Part shown: piece by piece, positions 32,999 through 39,918 of the stretch
Layout of the letters: each line of letters starts with the position of its first letter
Numbering within the stretch: position 1 is the stretch's first letter
DNA from: CAYGZQ01 sp964354375 [NCBI: uncultured Planctomycetota bacterium]
GTDB taxonomy: Bacteria; JAJVIF01; JAPKYR01
Direction: 5' to 3'
Length of the DNA stretch: 39,918 nt
Assembly: GCA_964354375.1 (NCBI GenBank)
Contig: CAYGZQ010000038.1
Span: 1-39,918, forward strand
The notes under the pieces: model-generated
What the model was told of the DNA's origin: nothing
The model's database searches: none
Seen by the model: only the letters and a program-made list of their open reading frames with translations
Translations under genes and position numbers: made by a program

Positions 32999-34203
32999 AC
33001 GACTCCTTCATTGACAGGTTTTGAAAGCGCCCCTTCGATTCTCGACAGGATCTCTCCTGACATGAGAGCAGGGAGCTCTATAGCAGCGAAACCGCAGCTT
33101 CCGACGCAGATGCCGCACGAGTTGCAGTTCCGGAGGAGGATTTTTGCGATCTCCCTACCCCTTGAACGTTTGAGCGGGTCGCGATGCGGGAGCATCACGA
33201 TCGCACCGTACGGGCAGTCGTTATAGCAAAGCCCGCAACCAGTGCATGCGATCTCCGACACGACCACCGCGGGCGCTTTCCTTCGCTCGAATCTCGGAAG
33301 CCAGGCCAGGCCGATCCAGACGACCACAATGAGGAACGCGAGAAACGATCCGCCGAAAATCGGATAGAAGAGCAGCGGGAAAGACACCAACGCGTCCACT
33401 CGAACGGTCATCGGCTGACCGAACGGGTTGAAGGTGAGGAGGTCTTCGTTTTCGAGGGGGAGCATCGCGGCGATCACGAGAAGCAGAAGGGCGAGTCCGA
33501 TCCACACGGCGAAGGGGAGCCTTGCGCGCGGCGGAGTGACGGGTCGCAGATGCCAAAGGACAAGCCAGATCGCGACAAACGCGCCTCCCACGTGAAGCGC
33601 GAATACTCTCAGAAGCTGGTCCGCCTCGTTTGACACCGAAAACAGCGGCCAGGCGATGATGGAGCCCGGCCTGAGCCAGCCCAGAATCGGCCACTGGTCG
33701 GGGCCGTACGCAATCTCCCTTCCCCACGCCATGAGCACCATGCCGCGCTCGTCCCACGGAAGCACGTAACCCGACCAGCCGATAATTCCGATCAGCGGCA
33801 GAGCGAGCAGGCCTATCACCCAGTTGCGCGAGCGAGGACCGGTGTATCTCCCCGTCGCCCAGTTACGGAACAGATGGAATAGAATCGAAATCACGAGGAG
33901 GTCTGCAGACGTACGATGCAGAGCCCTGACAAGGGACCCCAGGTAGACGTGATCCGTAAGACGCCTCACGCTCTGGACGGCAGTTTCCGGAGTCGGAGTA
34001 TAGTGGAGCAGCATCGCGATGCCGGTGATCGCGCTGACTACCATAAGCGCCACGATCAGCGCGCCCGTGAACGCGAACGGGTTCGAGGTCTCGCCGAAAA
34101 ATCGGGCCGAATAGAATTCAAGAAGAGAGATGCACCTGCCGCAGGACTCGCGTAACCTGAGATAGCGACTAGGACGGGAGGATTTCACGACGAGACGCTT
34201 CAC
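32995..34203 (-). CDS. Cytochrome b (N-terminal domain) fused to a two-cluster ferredoxin domain
   Basis: Residues 40-225 match the four-helix heme-binding part of cytochrome b/b6. Both heme pairs are intact: H96/H110 and H204/H218, each 14 apart. Two more helices follow (about 232-250 and 270-302). After an even number of helices and a basic stretch (RFERRK), the chain should return to the cytoplasm, where residues 315-375 form two 4Fe-4S sites: C320/C323/C326/C330 and C360/C363/C366/C370. It has no C-terminal subunit-IV-like part. The start is GTG 34203, overlapping the upstream stop as GTGA. It is 402 residues. Inferred role: passing electrons between membrane hemes and a cytoplasmic iron-sulfur partner. 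Confidence 0.82.
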   Translation of the reverse strand: MKRLVVKSSRPSRYLRLRESCGRCISLLEFYSARFFGETSNPFAFTGALIVALMVVSAITGIAMLLHYTPTPETAVQSVRRLTDHVYLGSLVRALHRTSADLLVISILFHLFRNWATGRYTGPRSRNWVIGLLALPLIGIIGWSGYVLPWDERGMVLMAWGREIAYGPDQWPILGWLRPGSIIAWPLFSVSNEADQLLRVFALHVGGAFVAIWLVLWHLRPVTPPRARLPFAVWIGLALLLLVIAAMLPLENEDLLTFNPFGQPMTVRVDALVSFPLLFYPIFGGSFLAFLIVVVWIGLAWLPRFERRKAPAVVVSEIACTGCGLCYNDCPYGAIVMLPHRDPLKRSRGREIAKILLRNCNSCGICVGSCGFAAIELPALMSGEILSRIEGALSKPVNEGVV

Positions 34204-35432
34204 GGGCTTCGGACCTCCTCGTCAGCCTTCTTTCCACGACTCGACATCCTCCAGTTCTCGGCAAACGCCCCAAGCACGAGCGCGACTACCCAGACCAGTG
34301 TTGTCAGGATGAACGACGCAAGATTGGGTAGTTCCCAGCCGGCCCCCTCGAGCGTGAGAATCATCCACGTCGTCAAAGTTGCCGCGATGAGCGCGGTCAC
34401 AACGGGCCGCGGCCCCTTCTTGCGGCTTCCGTCGAGCCACGGAAGGTACATCGCGATCAGAAATATCAAGCCGACGACCGTCAGAGCGACAGCCGGGGTC
34501 ACGATTTCCGCGAACCTGTACAGCCATAGGAAATACCAGTCGGCAAGAATCGGGTACGGTTTCAGGAGCGTATCGGAATGGCTACCCAGAGGAGGCGGGA
34601 GAATCAGCGCGAGGATTGTCAGCGCTCCGATGACGAGCCACACGACCCTGGGCGCTACGTGGGTCGAATATCTCCGCCAGTGCGGTACCTCTTTCCTCGG
34701 GTAGGTCCTCAGATAGAACGCAGCCAGCATCGCGAGAAAACCCAGCGCGATATGCGCGGCGAACACGCCTCTCAGCACCCCCTGCGACATCGCAGCGTCT
34801 CCCAGCGGACCCTTCGGTATCCACTCGCTCAGGCCCAGCCCTCCAAGCGGATACACCTGCTCGAAAATCCCCCCGCTCTCCGCGGCCTCGGCAAGAGAGC
34901 CACCCATCCAGAATGCCCTCTGGTTCCACACAAGTAGATAGCCCGTCACTCCCGCAAAGACTCCGAAAAGCAGAAGCCTCACCGCTGCCTGCCACGTGAA
35001 CTCGCCTCCGAACTTGTAGGCTCGACGGTATGCCAGCCTGATCAGCCGCAGAATCGCCAGTATCACGAAAAGGTCTGTCCCGAACTTGTGCACTCCTCTC
35101 AACCACCACCCGAGGGGGAAGGACAACTGGATGTACTCGACGGACGGGAAAGACATAGCGGTTGTGGGTGCATATCCTGCGAGAAGCCCGATGCCCGATA
35201 CAACGACGGCCGCCAGGGTCACCCACAGCGCTTGCCCGAGAAAATCAGCCGATGTCCTGCCCGCGCCGAGCCCGCTCCGTTTTCTCTCGAATGCAGCCAT
35301 GCCGTCAAAGAGGTCGCACGCTTCCATCCGACTTCTGTACCAGAAGCCAAAGCCGCGACGTGAGACGGGCGGGCTCGGTTTCCGAGTCTGCTCGAGCTCA
35401 TTCGCGCCAATATTTCGAGATTCATCAGCCAT
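34200..35432 (-). CDS. Cytochrome b-like membrane protein lacking one histidine of each heme pair
   Basis: The 410-residue product aligns along its length with cytochrome b, including the C-terminal (subunit IV) helices. The quinone-site loop reads ILADWYFLWLY, with D298-W299-Y300 in place of PEWY. The first histidine of each heme pair is kept (H115 and H227), but the partners 14 residues on are R129 and L241. Bis-histidine heme b is therefore unlikely at either place. A 60-residue soluble N-terminus precedes the first helix. The start ATG 35432 lies six bases after the upstream stop, with AAGG nearby. It is probably the structural and quinone-binding partner of the ferredoxin-fused cytochrome b. 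Confidence 0.8.
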   Translation of the reverse strand: MADESRNIGANELEQTRKPSPPVSRRGFGFWYRSRMEACDLFDGMAAFERKRSGLGAGRTSADFLGQALWVTLAAVVVSGIGLLAGYAPTTAMSFPSVEYIQLSFPLGWWLRGVHKFGTDLFVILAILRLIRLAYRRAYKFGGEFTWQAAVRLLLFGVFAGVTGYLLVWNQRAFWMGGSLAEAAESGGIFEQVYPLGGLGLSEWIPKGPLGDAAMSQGVLRGVFAAHIALGFLAMLAAFYLRTYPRKEVPHWRRYSTHVAPRVVWLVIGALTILALILPPPLGSHSDTLLKPYPILADWYFLWLYRFAEIVTPAVALTVVGLIFLIAMYLPWLDGSRKKGPRPVVTALIAATLTTWMILTLEGAGWELPNLASFILTTLVWVVALVLGAFAENWRMSSRGKKADEEVRSP

Positions 35433-35438
35433 AAGGCC

Positions 35439-36419
35439 TTACCTTGTCATCCACTCCGGCGGCTCGGCGGGGGCATTGGGAAGAAACGCGCGAATCTCAT
35501 TCCAGGTCCACAGATTCGAGTCGGGCGGAATCTCCCTCAACGCTCCGATAACCGGCTGCGCCTTACGTCCTTCGGCGCGCGACGCTCCCGGACGATTCAG
35601 GCTCGCATCGAACGAGTAGCCGAAGCTCCGCAGGTACACGACCACCCTCGCGATCGAGTCCTCATCAAGATACTCTCCCCACGCGGGCATGCCGCTCCAA
35701 ACGGCGGCGCTGCCCTGAGAACTCTTGCCCCTCCCATCGCTGATGACGGAAAAGATATATTTGTCCGACTGGTATGCCAGCCATGGCAAGTCTCTGAGAT
35801 CCTTCGGGGGAGGCAGAAGGTCCCTCGCGAGCGGACCGTTGCCGTAACCCATGGGTCCGTGACACGTGGCGCAAAGGCTCTGGTAAAGGCCGGCGCCCGA
35901 TGTCTCGGCATCCGGGTCCTCGTGCAGCTCTTTACGCCAAGCCTCGACCCAGAGGAAATCGCCGCCGACCTTCCCTGGATCAAGATCCTTCGAATACAGA
36001 TAGACTGCCACCGCCCATCGCTCGCTGTCCGTCAATTTCACGGGAAACGCTGGGTGGTCCTTTCTGAGCTCGAACGCCCGTCCGGAATAGGGAAGACCCT
36101 CGGGCGGCCTTGTGGCATGCCCGAAAGTGATGATCCGGTGAATATCGCTCGGTGAGTAGTTGGTCGGAGGCCCGGATGCGGTGCCGTCGCCGGTGTGAAC
36201 ACGACCGTGGCACGAAGCACATGAGGCATCGTATATCTCCCGGCCCCACAGGACCGGCACGGGAGAGGCCGGCGAGCGGGGGTCGGAGTTCCCAAGCCTG
36301 TGGGCAAGATCGCGGACCGCATCGCCCCTGACAGGCACGCTCACCTGCAGGGACGGCGCTATGGCCGCGAGAATGAAGCCCAGAAAAATCAGAACAACGT
36401 ATGCCGCGATTCTCGTCAT
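35439..36419 (-). CDS. Membrane-anchored diheme cytochrome c (CcoP-like position)
   Basis: The 326-residue product has one N-terminal helix (about residues 5-22) and two heme c sites, CASCH (67-71) and CATCH (183-187), each in its own cytochrome c domain on the outer side. Two heme c domains and a place right after the ccoQ-like gene match CcoP of cbb3 oxidases. The ATG at 36419 follows AAGGAG by one base, which is closer than ideal; GTG 36452 is an alternative that would overlap the small gene. It likely accepts or delivers electrons in the periplasm. Confidence 0.82.
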   Translation of the reverse strand: MTRIAAYVVLIFLGFILAAIAPSLQVSVPVRGDAVRDLAHRLGNSDPRSPASPVPVLWGREIYDASCASCHGRVHTGDGTASGPPTNYSPSDIHRIITFGHATRPPEGLPYSGRAFELRKDHPAFPVKLTDSERWAVAVYLYSKDLDPGKVGGDFLWVEAWRKELHEDPDAETSGAGLYQSLCATCHGPMGYGNGPLARDLLPPPKDLRDLPWLAYQSDKYIFSVISDGRGKSSQGSAAVWSGMPAWGEYLDEDSIARVVVYLRSFGYSFDASLNRPGASRAEGRKAQPVIGALREIPPDSNLWTWNEIRAFLPNAPAEPPEWMTR

Positions 36420-36427
36420 TCTCCTTC

Positions 36428-36592
36428 TCAGCTCCCACCGGCCAGAAACCACAATGCCGCCGTCAGAGCTACGACAACTCCTGCGAGGAGGATCGCCGTG
36501 AAGGCAGAGTCGGCCCTCAAACTGAAACAGCCGAACTCAACGGGCTCAGGAAGGTCCCAGTCGGGCTCCTCCCATTGATGGATGTCCTTCAC
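36428..36592 (-). CDS. 54-residue single-helix membrane protein (CcoQ-like position)
   Basis: A GTG at 36592 overlaps the stop of the upstream cytochrome gene as GTGA, and the frame runs to TGA at 36428-36430, nine bases before the next ATG. The product has an acidic, tryptophan-bearing N-terminus (MKDIHQWEEPDWDLPEP) and one hydrophobic helix (about residues 31-50, ITAILL-like through ALWFLAGG). It fills the gap between the CcoO-like and CcoP-like genes just as ccoQ does in cbb3 operons, though I see no sequence likeness beyond size and topology. Confidence 0.7.
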   Translation of the reverse strand: MKDIHQWEEPDWDLPEPVEFGCFSLRADSAFTAILLAGVVVALTAALWFLAGGS

Positions 36593-37770
36593 GGCGACTC
36601 CCCCTCGGCAGCGGAACCGCCCGCGGACCTCGTCGCATCGGCGGAGGCATCACCCTCATTCCTACTGCCACCCTCTTCCTCCGACGCGCCGTCCGCGGAC
36701 CCACTGTTTTCTTCGATCGCGTCCGGAGACGCGCTTATTTCATGCGAAAATAGCTCCCATTCACCGAGAAGGCCGGGCTCCCCAGTCTCGACCGAAAGGT
36801 CGGACCACAGGGGCTCCTCAGGAGGCACCTGCACCTCCCCGAACAATCCCGGACCTTCCGCAAGCGACCGGATGTACCCGACGAGGTACCAGATCGCATC
36901 GTCCGAAAGCGTTCTGCCCCAGGACGGCATCTCGGTCCCCGGGACCCCTTCGGTTATTCGCCAATAGATCATTGCCTGGGAATAATCGGAAAAAACCGCA
37001 GCCGTGAAATCGGCGGCGGGCACAAGCGGAACCGCGCTTGAGGACCGCTCGCTTGCAGCCTGGGCTTTCCACGAGATCGGTCCGTCGCCCTTCCCCTCCA
37101 ATCCGTGACATGCAGCGCACCGGGATTTGTAGACGCCCGATCCCGTAATCAGGAATTCTTCGGTGTCCAGAATCGGCGGGACGAGAATCTGCGTCTCAGG
37201 ATCGATGTACCTGTCGAGCGACGCAAGGACCTGATCGGGTACGGCCGACTCGATCCCGTTTATGGACCGAACGGTCTCCCAGCGGCCGCGCGGGTACTCG
37301 GACGAGGTCTGCAGGTACAGGATGAGAGCGTTCAGCTTCGACGCTCCCAGGTGAGAATATGAAGGCATGACCGTGCCGGGCTCGAGCGTTTCCGGTTCGG
37401 TCAGCCTGATTCGCAGCAACGATTCCGGGTACGTTCGGTCGAGGTTCTGAATGTCCGGGCCGATCCTCGCGGACCCCGGATATCCTGCCCCGGCGAGCAT
37501 GAACTCCTCGCTTGCGGGAACGCCCATGCCCCTGTCGACGTTGCGCACCATACGGGAGTGACACGAAATGCAGCCCTCTCCGTCGAAGATCGCTTTTCCC
37601 GCGCGCACATCGACCAACTGGACCGGCGCAAGGCCCGCCGCAACCCCCTCCGACCGCATCGAAACGGCCGCAAGAATCAGAGCGATGAGAAACGCTCCGC
37701 TCGCAAGCCCGAAAAGCCGGCTTGCCGTGAGAACCCCGGGGGGCAGCTCAGACCTGCCGCTGTCAGCCAT
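36589..37770 (-). CDS. CcoO-like cytochrome c with a second heme c domain
   Basis: The 393-residue product has an N-terminal helix (about residues 18-36) and then a CcoO-like heme site, GCISCHSRMVRN (C67, C70, H71), matching the CHSQMIRP pattern of CcoO. A likely axial methionine is in GTVMPSYSHL. A second site, CAACH (218-222), with GTEMPSWGRTL downstream, adds another cytochrome c domain. CcoO normally has one heme. The C-terminal 55 residues are acidic, Ser/Gly/Ala-rich and probably disordered. Its ATG at 37770 overlaps the CcoN-like stop by eight bases, and its stop overlaps the small membrane protein start. Confidence 0.82.
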   Translation of the reverse strand: MADSGRSELPPGVLTASRLFGLASGAFLIALILAAVSMRSEGVAAGLAPVQLVDVRAGKAIFDGEGCISCHSRMVRNVDRGMGVPASEEFMLAGAGYPGSARIGPDIQNLDRTYPESLLRIRLTEPETLEPGTVMPSYSHLGASKLNALILYLQTSSEYPRGRWETVRSINGIESAVPDQVLASLDRYIDPETQILVPPILDTEEFLITGSGVYKSRCAACHGLEGKGDGPISWKAQAASERSSSAVPLVPAADFTAAVFSDYSQAMIYWRITEGVPGTEMPSWGRTLSDDAIWYLVGYIRSLAEGPGLFGEVQVPPEEPLWSDLSVETGEPGLLGEWELFSHEISASPDAIEENSGSADGASEEEGGSRNEGDASADATRSAGGSAAEGESP

Positions 37771-39178
37771 TCATTCCCCCTTCGAGAAGATCGTCGGTGC
37801 GACCCGGCGAATCCAAGTCATCGGAAGGCTCCTCGACCGCGGCCTCTTCCGCTCCCTCTGGCTCGTGGATTATCACCGCCGGTGACGGTATCGGGACGCG
37901 AAGGTTCCTCAGGAGAGACCCTCCAAGCATCATCGTGCCCGCAAACGCTCCGGCGCCGCCGATCAGAACGCCCAGTTGCAACCATCTGAACGTGGGCAGC
38001 CAGTCGGGCGCGGAGAGTCCCCTGGAAAACGCCGCCGCCTGAAGAACCCCCGCGGATGTCTCAAACAGAAACAGCACGATCATTCCGCCGACGAACCATC
38101 CCGCTCCCGCCATCGCCCTGCCCGACCCACGGTACCTCACTCCCGTCAGCCTCGGCGCAAACATCAGGGCACCCGCCAGGAAAATCATCAGGAGCGCGCT
38201 CAGCGCGAGATGCGCGTGCGCCGACGTGTTCGTCGTGAAATGGAAAGCGGTATGGATCGGCGGGATGACCATAATCGCGCCCTGGACACAGGCGATCGCG
38301 AGCCCGGCAAGACCCGCGATGTACAGAAGTCCCGGTGGAGTCGAGACCGGTCCCCGCCACATCGCAACCAGCACCATCAACAGTCCGGTCGCGCCGAGCA
38401 CCGCCGCGAACGCTCCCATCGCCTTGAGACCCGCCCACATCGGCGCGTCAAGAAGATGCACCGCGCCCATCAAGGGCCCGGGCACCACAAGCAAGGCTAT
38501 TCCCAGGGCAAAGACGCCTCCGGGGATCATCACCCTGGGTTTTATCGAGCCCAGGTACCAGATTCCAACGCCGATTGCCCCGAGGGCGAAACTGCCCGCG
38601 AATATCGCCCTCCATCCGATCCATCCCCTTAACGCGTCGAAAAGACCCACTCCCCACCAGTCCGGAAGCGCGAAGGGATAGACTATCGCAGGAAGGATGG
38701 TCGCGACCAGCAACAGCCCTGCGGACGGATGCGGGACCATCGACCTCGTATGCATCACCAGCGTTGAGATGTCAATCGCCGTCGCTATCAGGTACGCCCA
38801 GAAGACCAGCGCGAGCCACACCGGCAGGTCGGCGTACTCCCGCCCCGATCCGTGACCGGCGAGTATCAGAATCAATCCGACCAGCACGATCGCCGCACCC
38901 GCCCACGCGAAAATCAGGCTCCTGTGTTTCCGGATCGCGATCGCCTGGGTCAGTTTTGGAAGGAGCGAGTATCCGGACGCAAACACGGCCGAGAACATCG
39001 CGCCATGGATGATGGCCGTTCTGTGAGCCGCGATCAGGCGACCGTAGCCCAGGATATGATGCGCGGCCAGCAGCTGGGGAAAGAGAAGAGAGAGGGCGCA
39101 CAGGATTCCGAGAGCAGACCCTGTGATCAGCCAGAGGACGGTGAATCGCCAGTATGCCCGGGCGGTTTCCTGGGCCAT
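37763..39178 (-). CDS. CcoN-like heme-copper oxidase subunit I without Cu_B ligands
   Basis: The 471-residue product has about 12 membrane helices and aligns with the cbb3 catalytic subunit CcoN. The low-spin heme ligand is kept as H52 (GRLIAAH, matching GRLRPLH), as are the helix 10 histidines H321 and H323 (SAHAHLALSAL, matching GHVHSGALG). By my alignment the Cu_B histidine of WYGHN is W189 (in WIGW), and the His-His pair of GPHHLHY is L236-M237 (in GPLMGAVH). It can bind hemes but probably not copper, so O2 or NO reduction is unlikely. A 45-residue acidic C-terminal tail is present. ATG 39178 is preferred over GTG 39214. It is the first gene of the operon. Confidence 0.75.
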   Translation of the reverse strand: MAQETARAYWRFTVLWLITGSALGILCALSLLFPQLLAAHHILGYGRLIAAHRTAIIHGAMFSAVFASGYSLLPKLTQAIAIRKHRSLIFAWAGAAIVLVGLILILAGHGSGREYADLPVWLALVFWAYLIATAIDISTLVMHTRSMVPHPSAGLLLVATILPAIVYPFALPDWWGVGLFDALRGWIGWRAIFAGSFALGAIGVGIWYLGSIKPRVMIPGGVFALGIALLVVPGPLMGAVHLLDAPMWAGLKAMGAFAAVLGATGLLMVLVAMWRGPVSTPPGLLYIAGLAGLAIACVQGAIMVIPPIHTAFHFTTNTSAHAHLALSALLMIFLAGALMFAPRLTGVRYRGSGRAMAGAGWFVGGMIVLFLFETSAGVLQAAAFSRGLSAPDWLPTFRWLQLGVLIGGAGAFAGTMMLGGSLLRNLRVPIPSPAVIIHEPEGAEEAAVEEPSDDLDSPGRTDDLLEGGMNG

Positions 39179-39239
39179 GACATTAGTGCCTTCACCGTCC
39201 GCTTCTCCTCGCACTACTTACTCTGCTTCCTTCGGGGGT

Positions 39240-39268
39240 ATTTAATCACATTTAACGGCGGTAGTCGA
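39240..39268 (-). promoter_or_regulatory. Candidate promoter for the cytochrome operon
   Basis: On the minus strand TCGACT (39263-39268), 17 bases and TTAAAT (39240-39245) give four of six matches each. The -10 region sits in an AT-rich repeat, TTAAATGTGATTAAAT (39240-39255), which could also bind a regulator. The operon start lies about 60 bases downstream. Confidence 0.3.
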
Positions 39269-39361
39269 GAGCAAAAGAACCTCTTCCCGGGAACATAGTC
39301 ATGACAATGGGGAGGCCGGGTTCAGACGCCGGCAGCACCGCGGCTGGGCACCTACGAGAAC

Positions 39362-39379
39362 GCCCTCCCGGAGGAGGGC
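39362..39379 (-). terminator. Hairpin after the partial right-end gene
   Basis: GCCCTCC (39362-39368) and GGAGGGC (39373-39379) form a seven-pair stem with a four-base loop. On the minus strand the tail is GTTCTCG, a weak T-run. It lies about 70 bases after the stop at 39449. Confidence 0.5.
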
Positions 39380-39448
39380 ATGTTACTGTTCATTGCATCA
39401 GGACACAAACAGATGAGCGCTACTCGCGTGAAGCACTGATTGCCGCAA

Positions 39449-39918
39449 TCACTGGTTGGCGTAGCCGCGGCAGCCCAGCACCAGGTGCGGTACAGCGTCT
39501 TTCGTTCGGTCCGACCATGCGGTCCAGTAAAGGCTGTCACCACCGCCGGTTTCGCCGACAAGGCTCGATGTGGTCCCCCAGTCGTGAAGCATGAAATCGT
39601 TCACGTCTAAGCTGAAGTATCCTTCCGCTGCAGGGTCAACATCGGTTGGCTCTGCAATACTCCCTGCGCTGTCGATGACCCAGAAATTCGCGTATGTCAG
39701 CCAATCCGAGCCCGTTCCCGTTGCCATGAATGTGACGGATGCGGTGTCACCGCCCGAATTGTCGACGGCGAGTGACGGCCAAGTCCCTTGATCGAAATCC
39801 CCTTCCTCACCTGGGTCGCTCAACCATGTGTAGGCGCTGTAGTCGAGCGAGCTGATGCCGTAGACGCCATACACTCCCGTGTACGGGTCGCATGTGTCCT
39901 GCACAAACACGACCGCCG
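39449..39918 (-). CDS. C-terminal part of a secreted-looking beta-rich protein (cut by the window edge)
   Basis: The frame is open to the right edge; the GTG at 39910 is probably internal, since upstream codons read through. About 156 residues are visible, rich in Gly, Asp, Thr, Ser and Tyr with few charged-basic residues. The strand ASVTFMATGTGSDWLTYANF is typical of exported beta-propeller or beta-sandwich repeats. I do not recognise the family. It ends at 39449, followed by a hairpin, and lies upstream of the cytochrome operon in the same direction. Confidence 0.5.
   Translation of the reverse strand, partial: AVVFVQDTCDPYTGVYGVYGISSLDYSAYTWLSDPGEEGDFDQGTWPSLAVDNSGGDTASVTFMATGTGSDWLTYANFWVIDSAGSIAEPTDVDPAAEGYFSLDVNDFMLHDWGTTSSLVGETGGGDSLYWTAWSDRTKDAVPHLVLGCRGYANQ

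Noticed and set aside
37763-39178. Functional cbb3 oxidase catalytic subunit
   Set aside because: The overall match to CcoN is good, but all three Cu_B histidine positions are replaced, so an oxidase call would be misleading.
1-39918. CRISPR arrays, tRNA or rRNA genes, insertion sequences
   Set aside because: No regularly spaced repeats, cloverleaf-like segments, rRNA-like stretches or transposase frames were found by eye; the repeats seen are isolated palindromes.

Overview
This 39.9 kb window is GC-rich, gene-dense bacterial chromosome. It has a flagellar hook operon, lipoproteins with lipoboxes, c-type cytochromes and mostly Shine-Dalgarno-led genes. There are no phage, transposase, CRISPR, rRNA or tRNA features that I can see. 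It looks like an uncultured, flagellated, respiring lineage. The several membrane proteins of the YfhO type, dispersed palindromic repeats and unusual domain fusions would suit a deep-branching phylum known mainly from metagenomes, but I cannot name it from sequence alone.

Layout. 1-332: no gene, hairpins and a dispersed repeat. 333-2613: a cell-wall amidase (-) divergent from a YIP1-type membrane protein and a BON-like lipoprotein (+). 2640-7811: terminator, then the flagellar hook operon fliK-flgD-(TIGR02530-type protein)-flgE, with a structured leader before flgE that looks like a transcription attenuator. 7916-10074: metallo-beta-lactamase-fold hydrolase (-) and ftcD (+), separated by palindromic repeats. 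10294-13898: two overlapping ABC exporter half-transporters with the residue pattern of a heterodimer that has one degenerate ATP site. 13909-16037: cation diffusion facilitator and class I fructose-bisphosphate aldolase (-). 16227-18035: M3 oligoendopeptidase (+). 18246-23516 (-): a 1055-residue GNAT-plus-beta-sandwich protein and a methyltransferase/ATP-grasp ligase fusion. 23954-31379: three large YfhO-like membrane proteins, one (+) and two (-). 31510-32172: a short AsmA/TamB-N-terminal-like protein (+).

The most unusual part is a seven-gene, tightly overlapped minus-strand operon at 32180-39178. Its first four genes repeat the order ccoN-ccoO-ccoQ-ccoP of cbb3 cytochrome oxidases, including a 54-residue membrane protein in the ccoQ position. 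However, the catalytic subunit has lost all three Cu_B histidines while keeping its heme histidines, and the CcoO-like subunit carries two heme c sites. These are followed by a cytochrome b paralogue that has lost one histidine of each heme pair but keeps a (A)DWY quinone-site motif, a second cytochrome b with intact heme pairs fused to a cytoplasmic two-cluster ferredoxin domain, and an MvhD/FlpD-type iron-sulfur protein. No Rieske protein, hydrogenase or HdrA is visible. My inference is a membrane complex that links quinone and periplasmic cytochrome c to a cytoplasmic iron-sulfur partner rather than reducing oxygen. The window ends in a partial secreted-looking gene (-) at 39449-39918.
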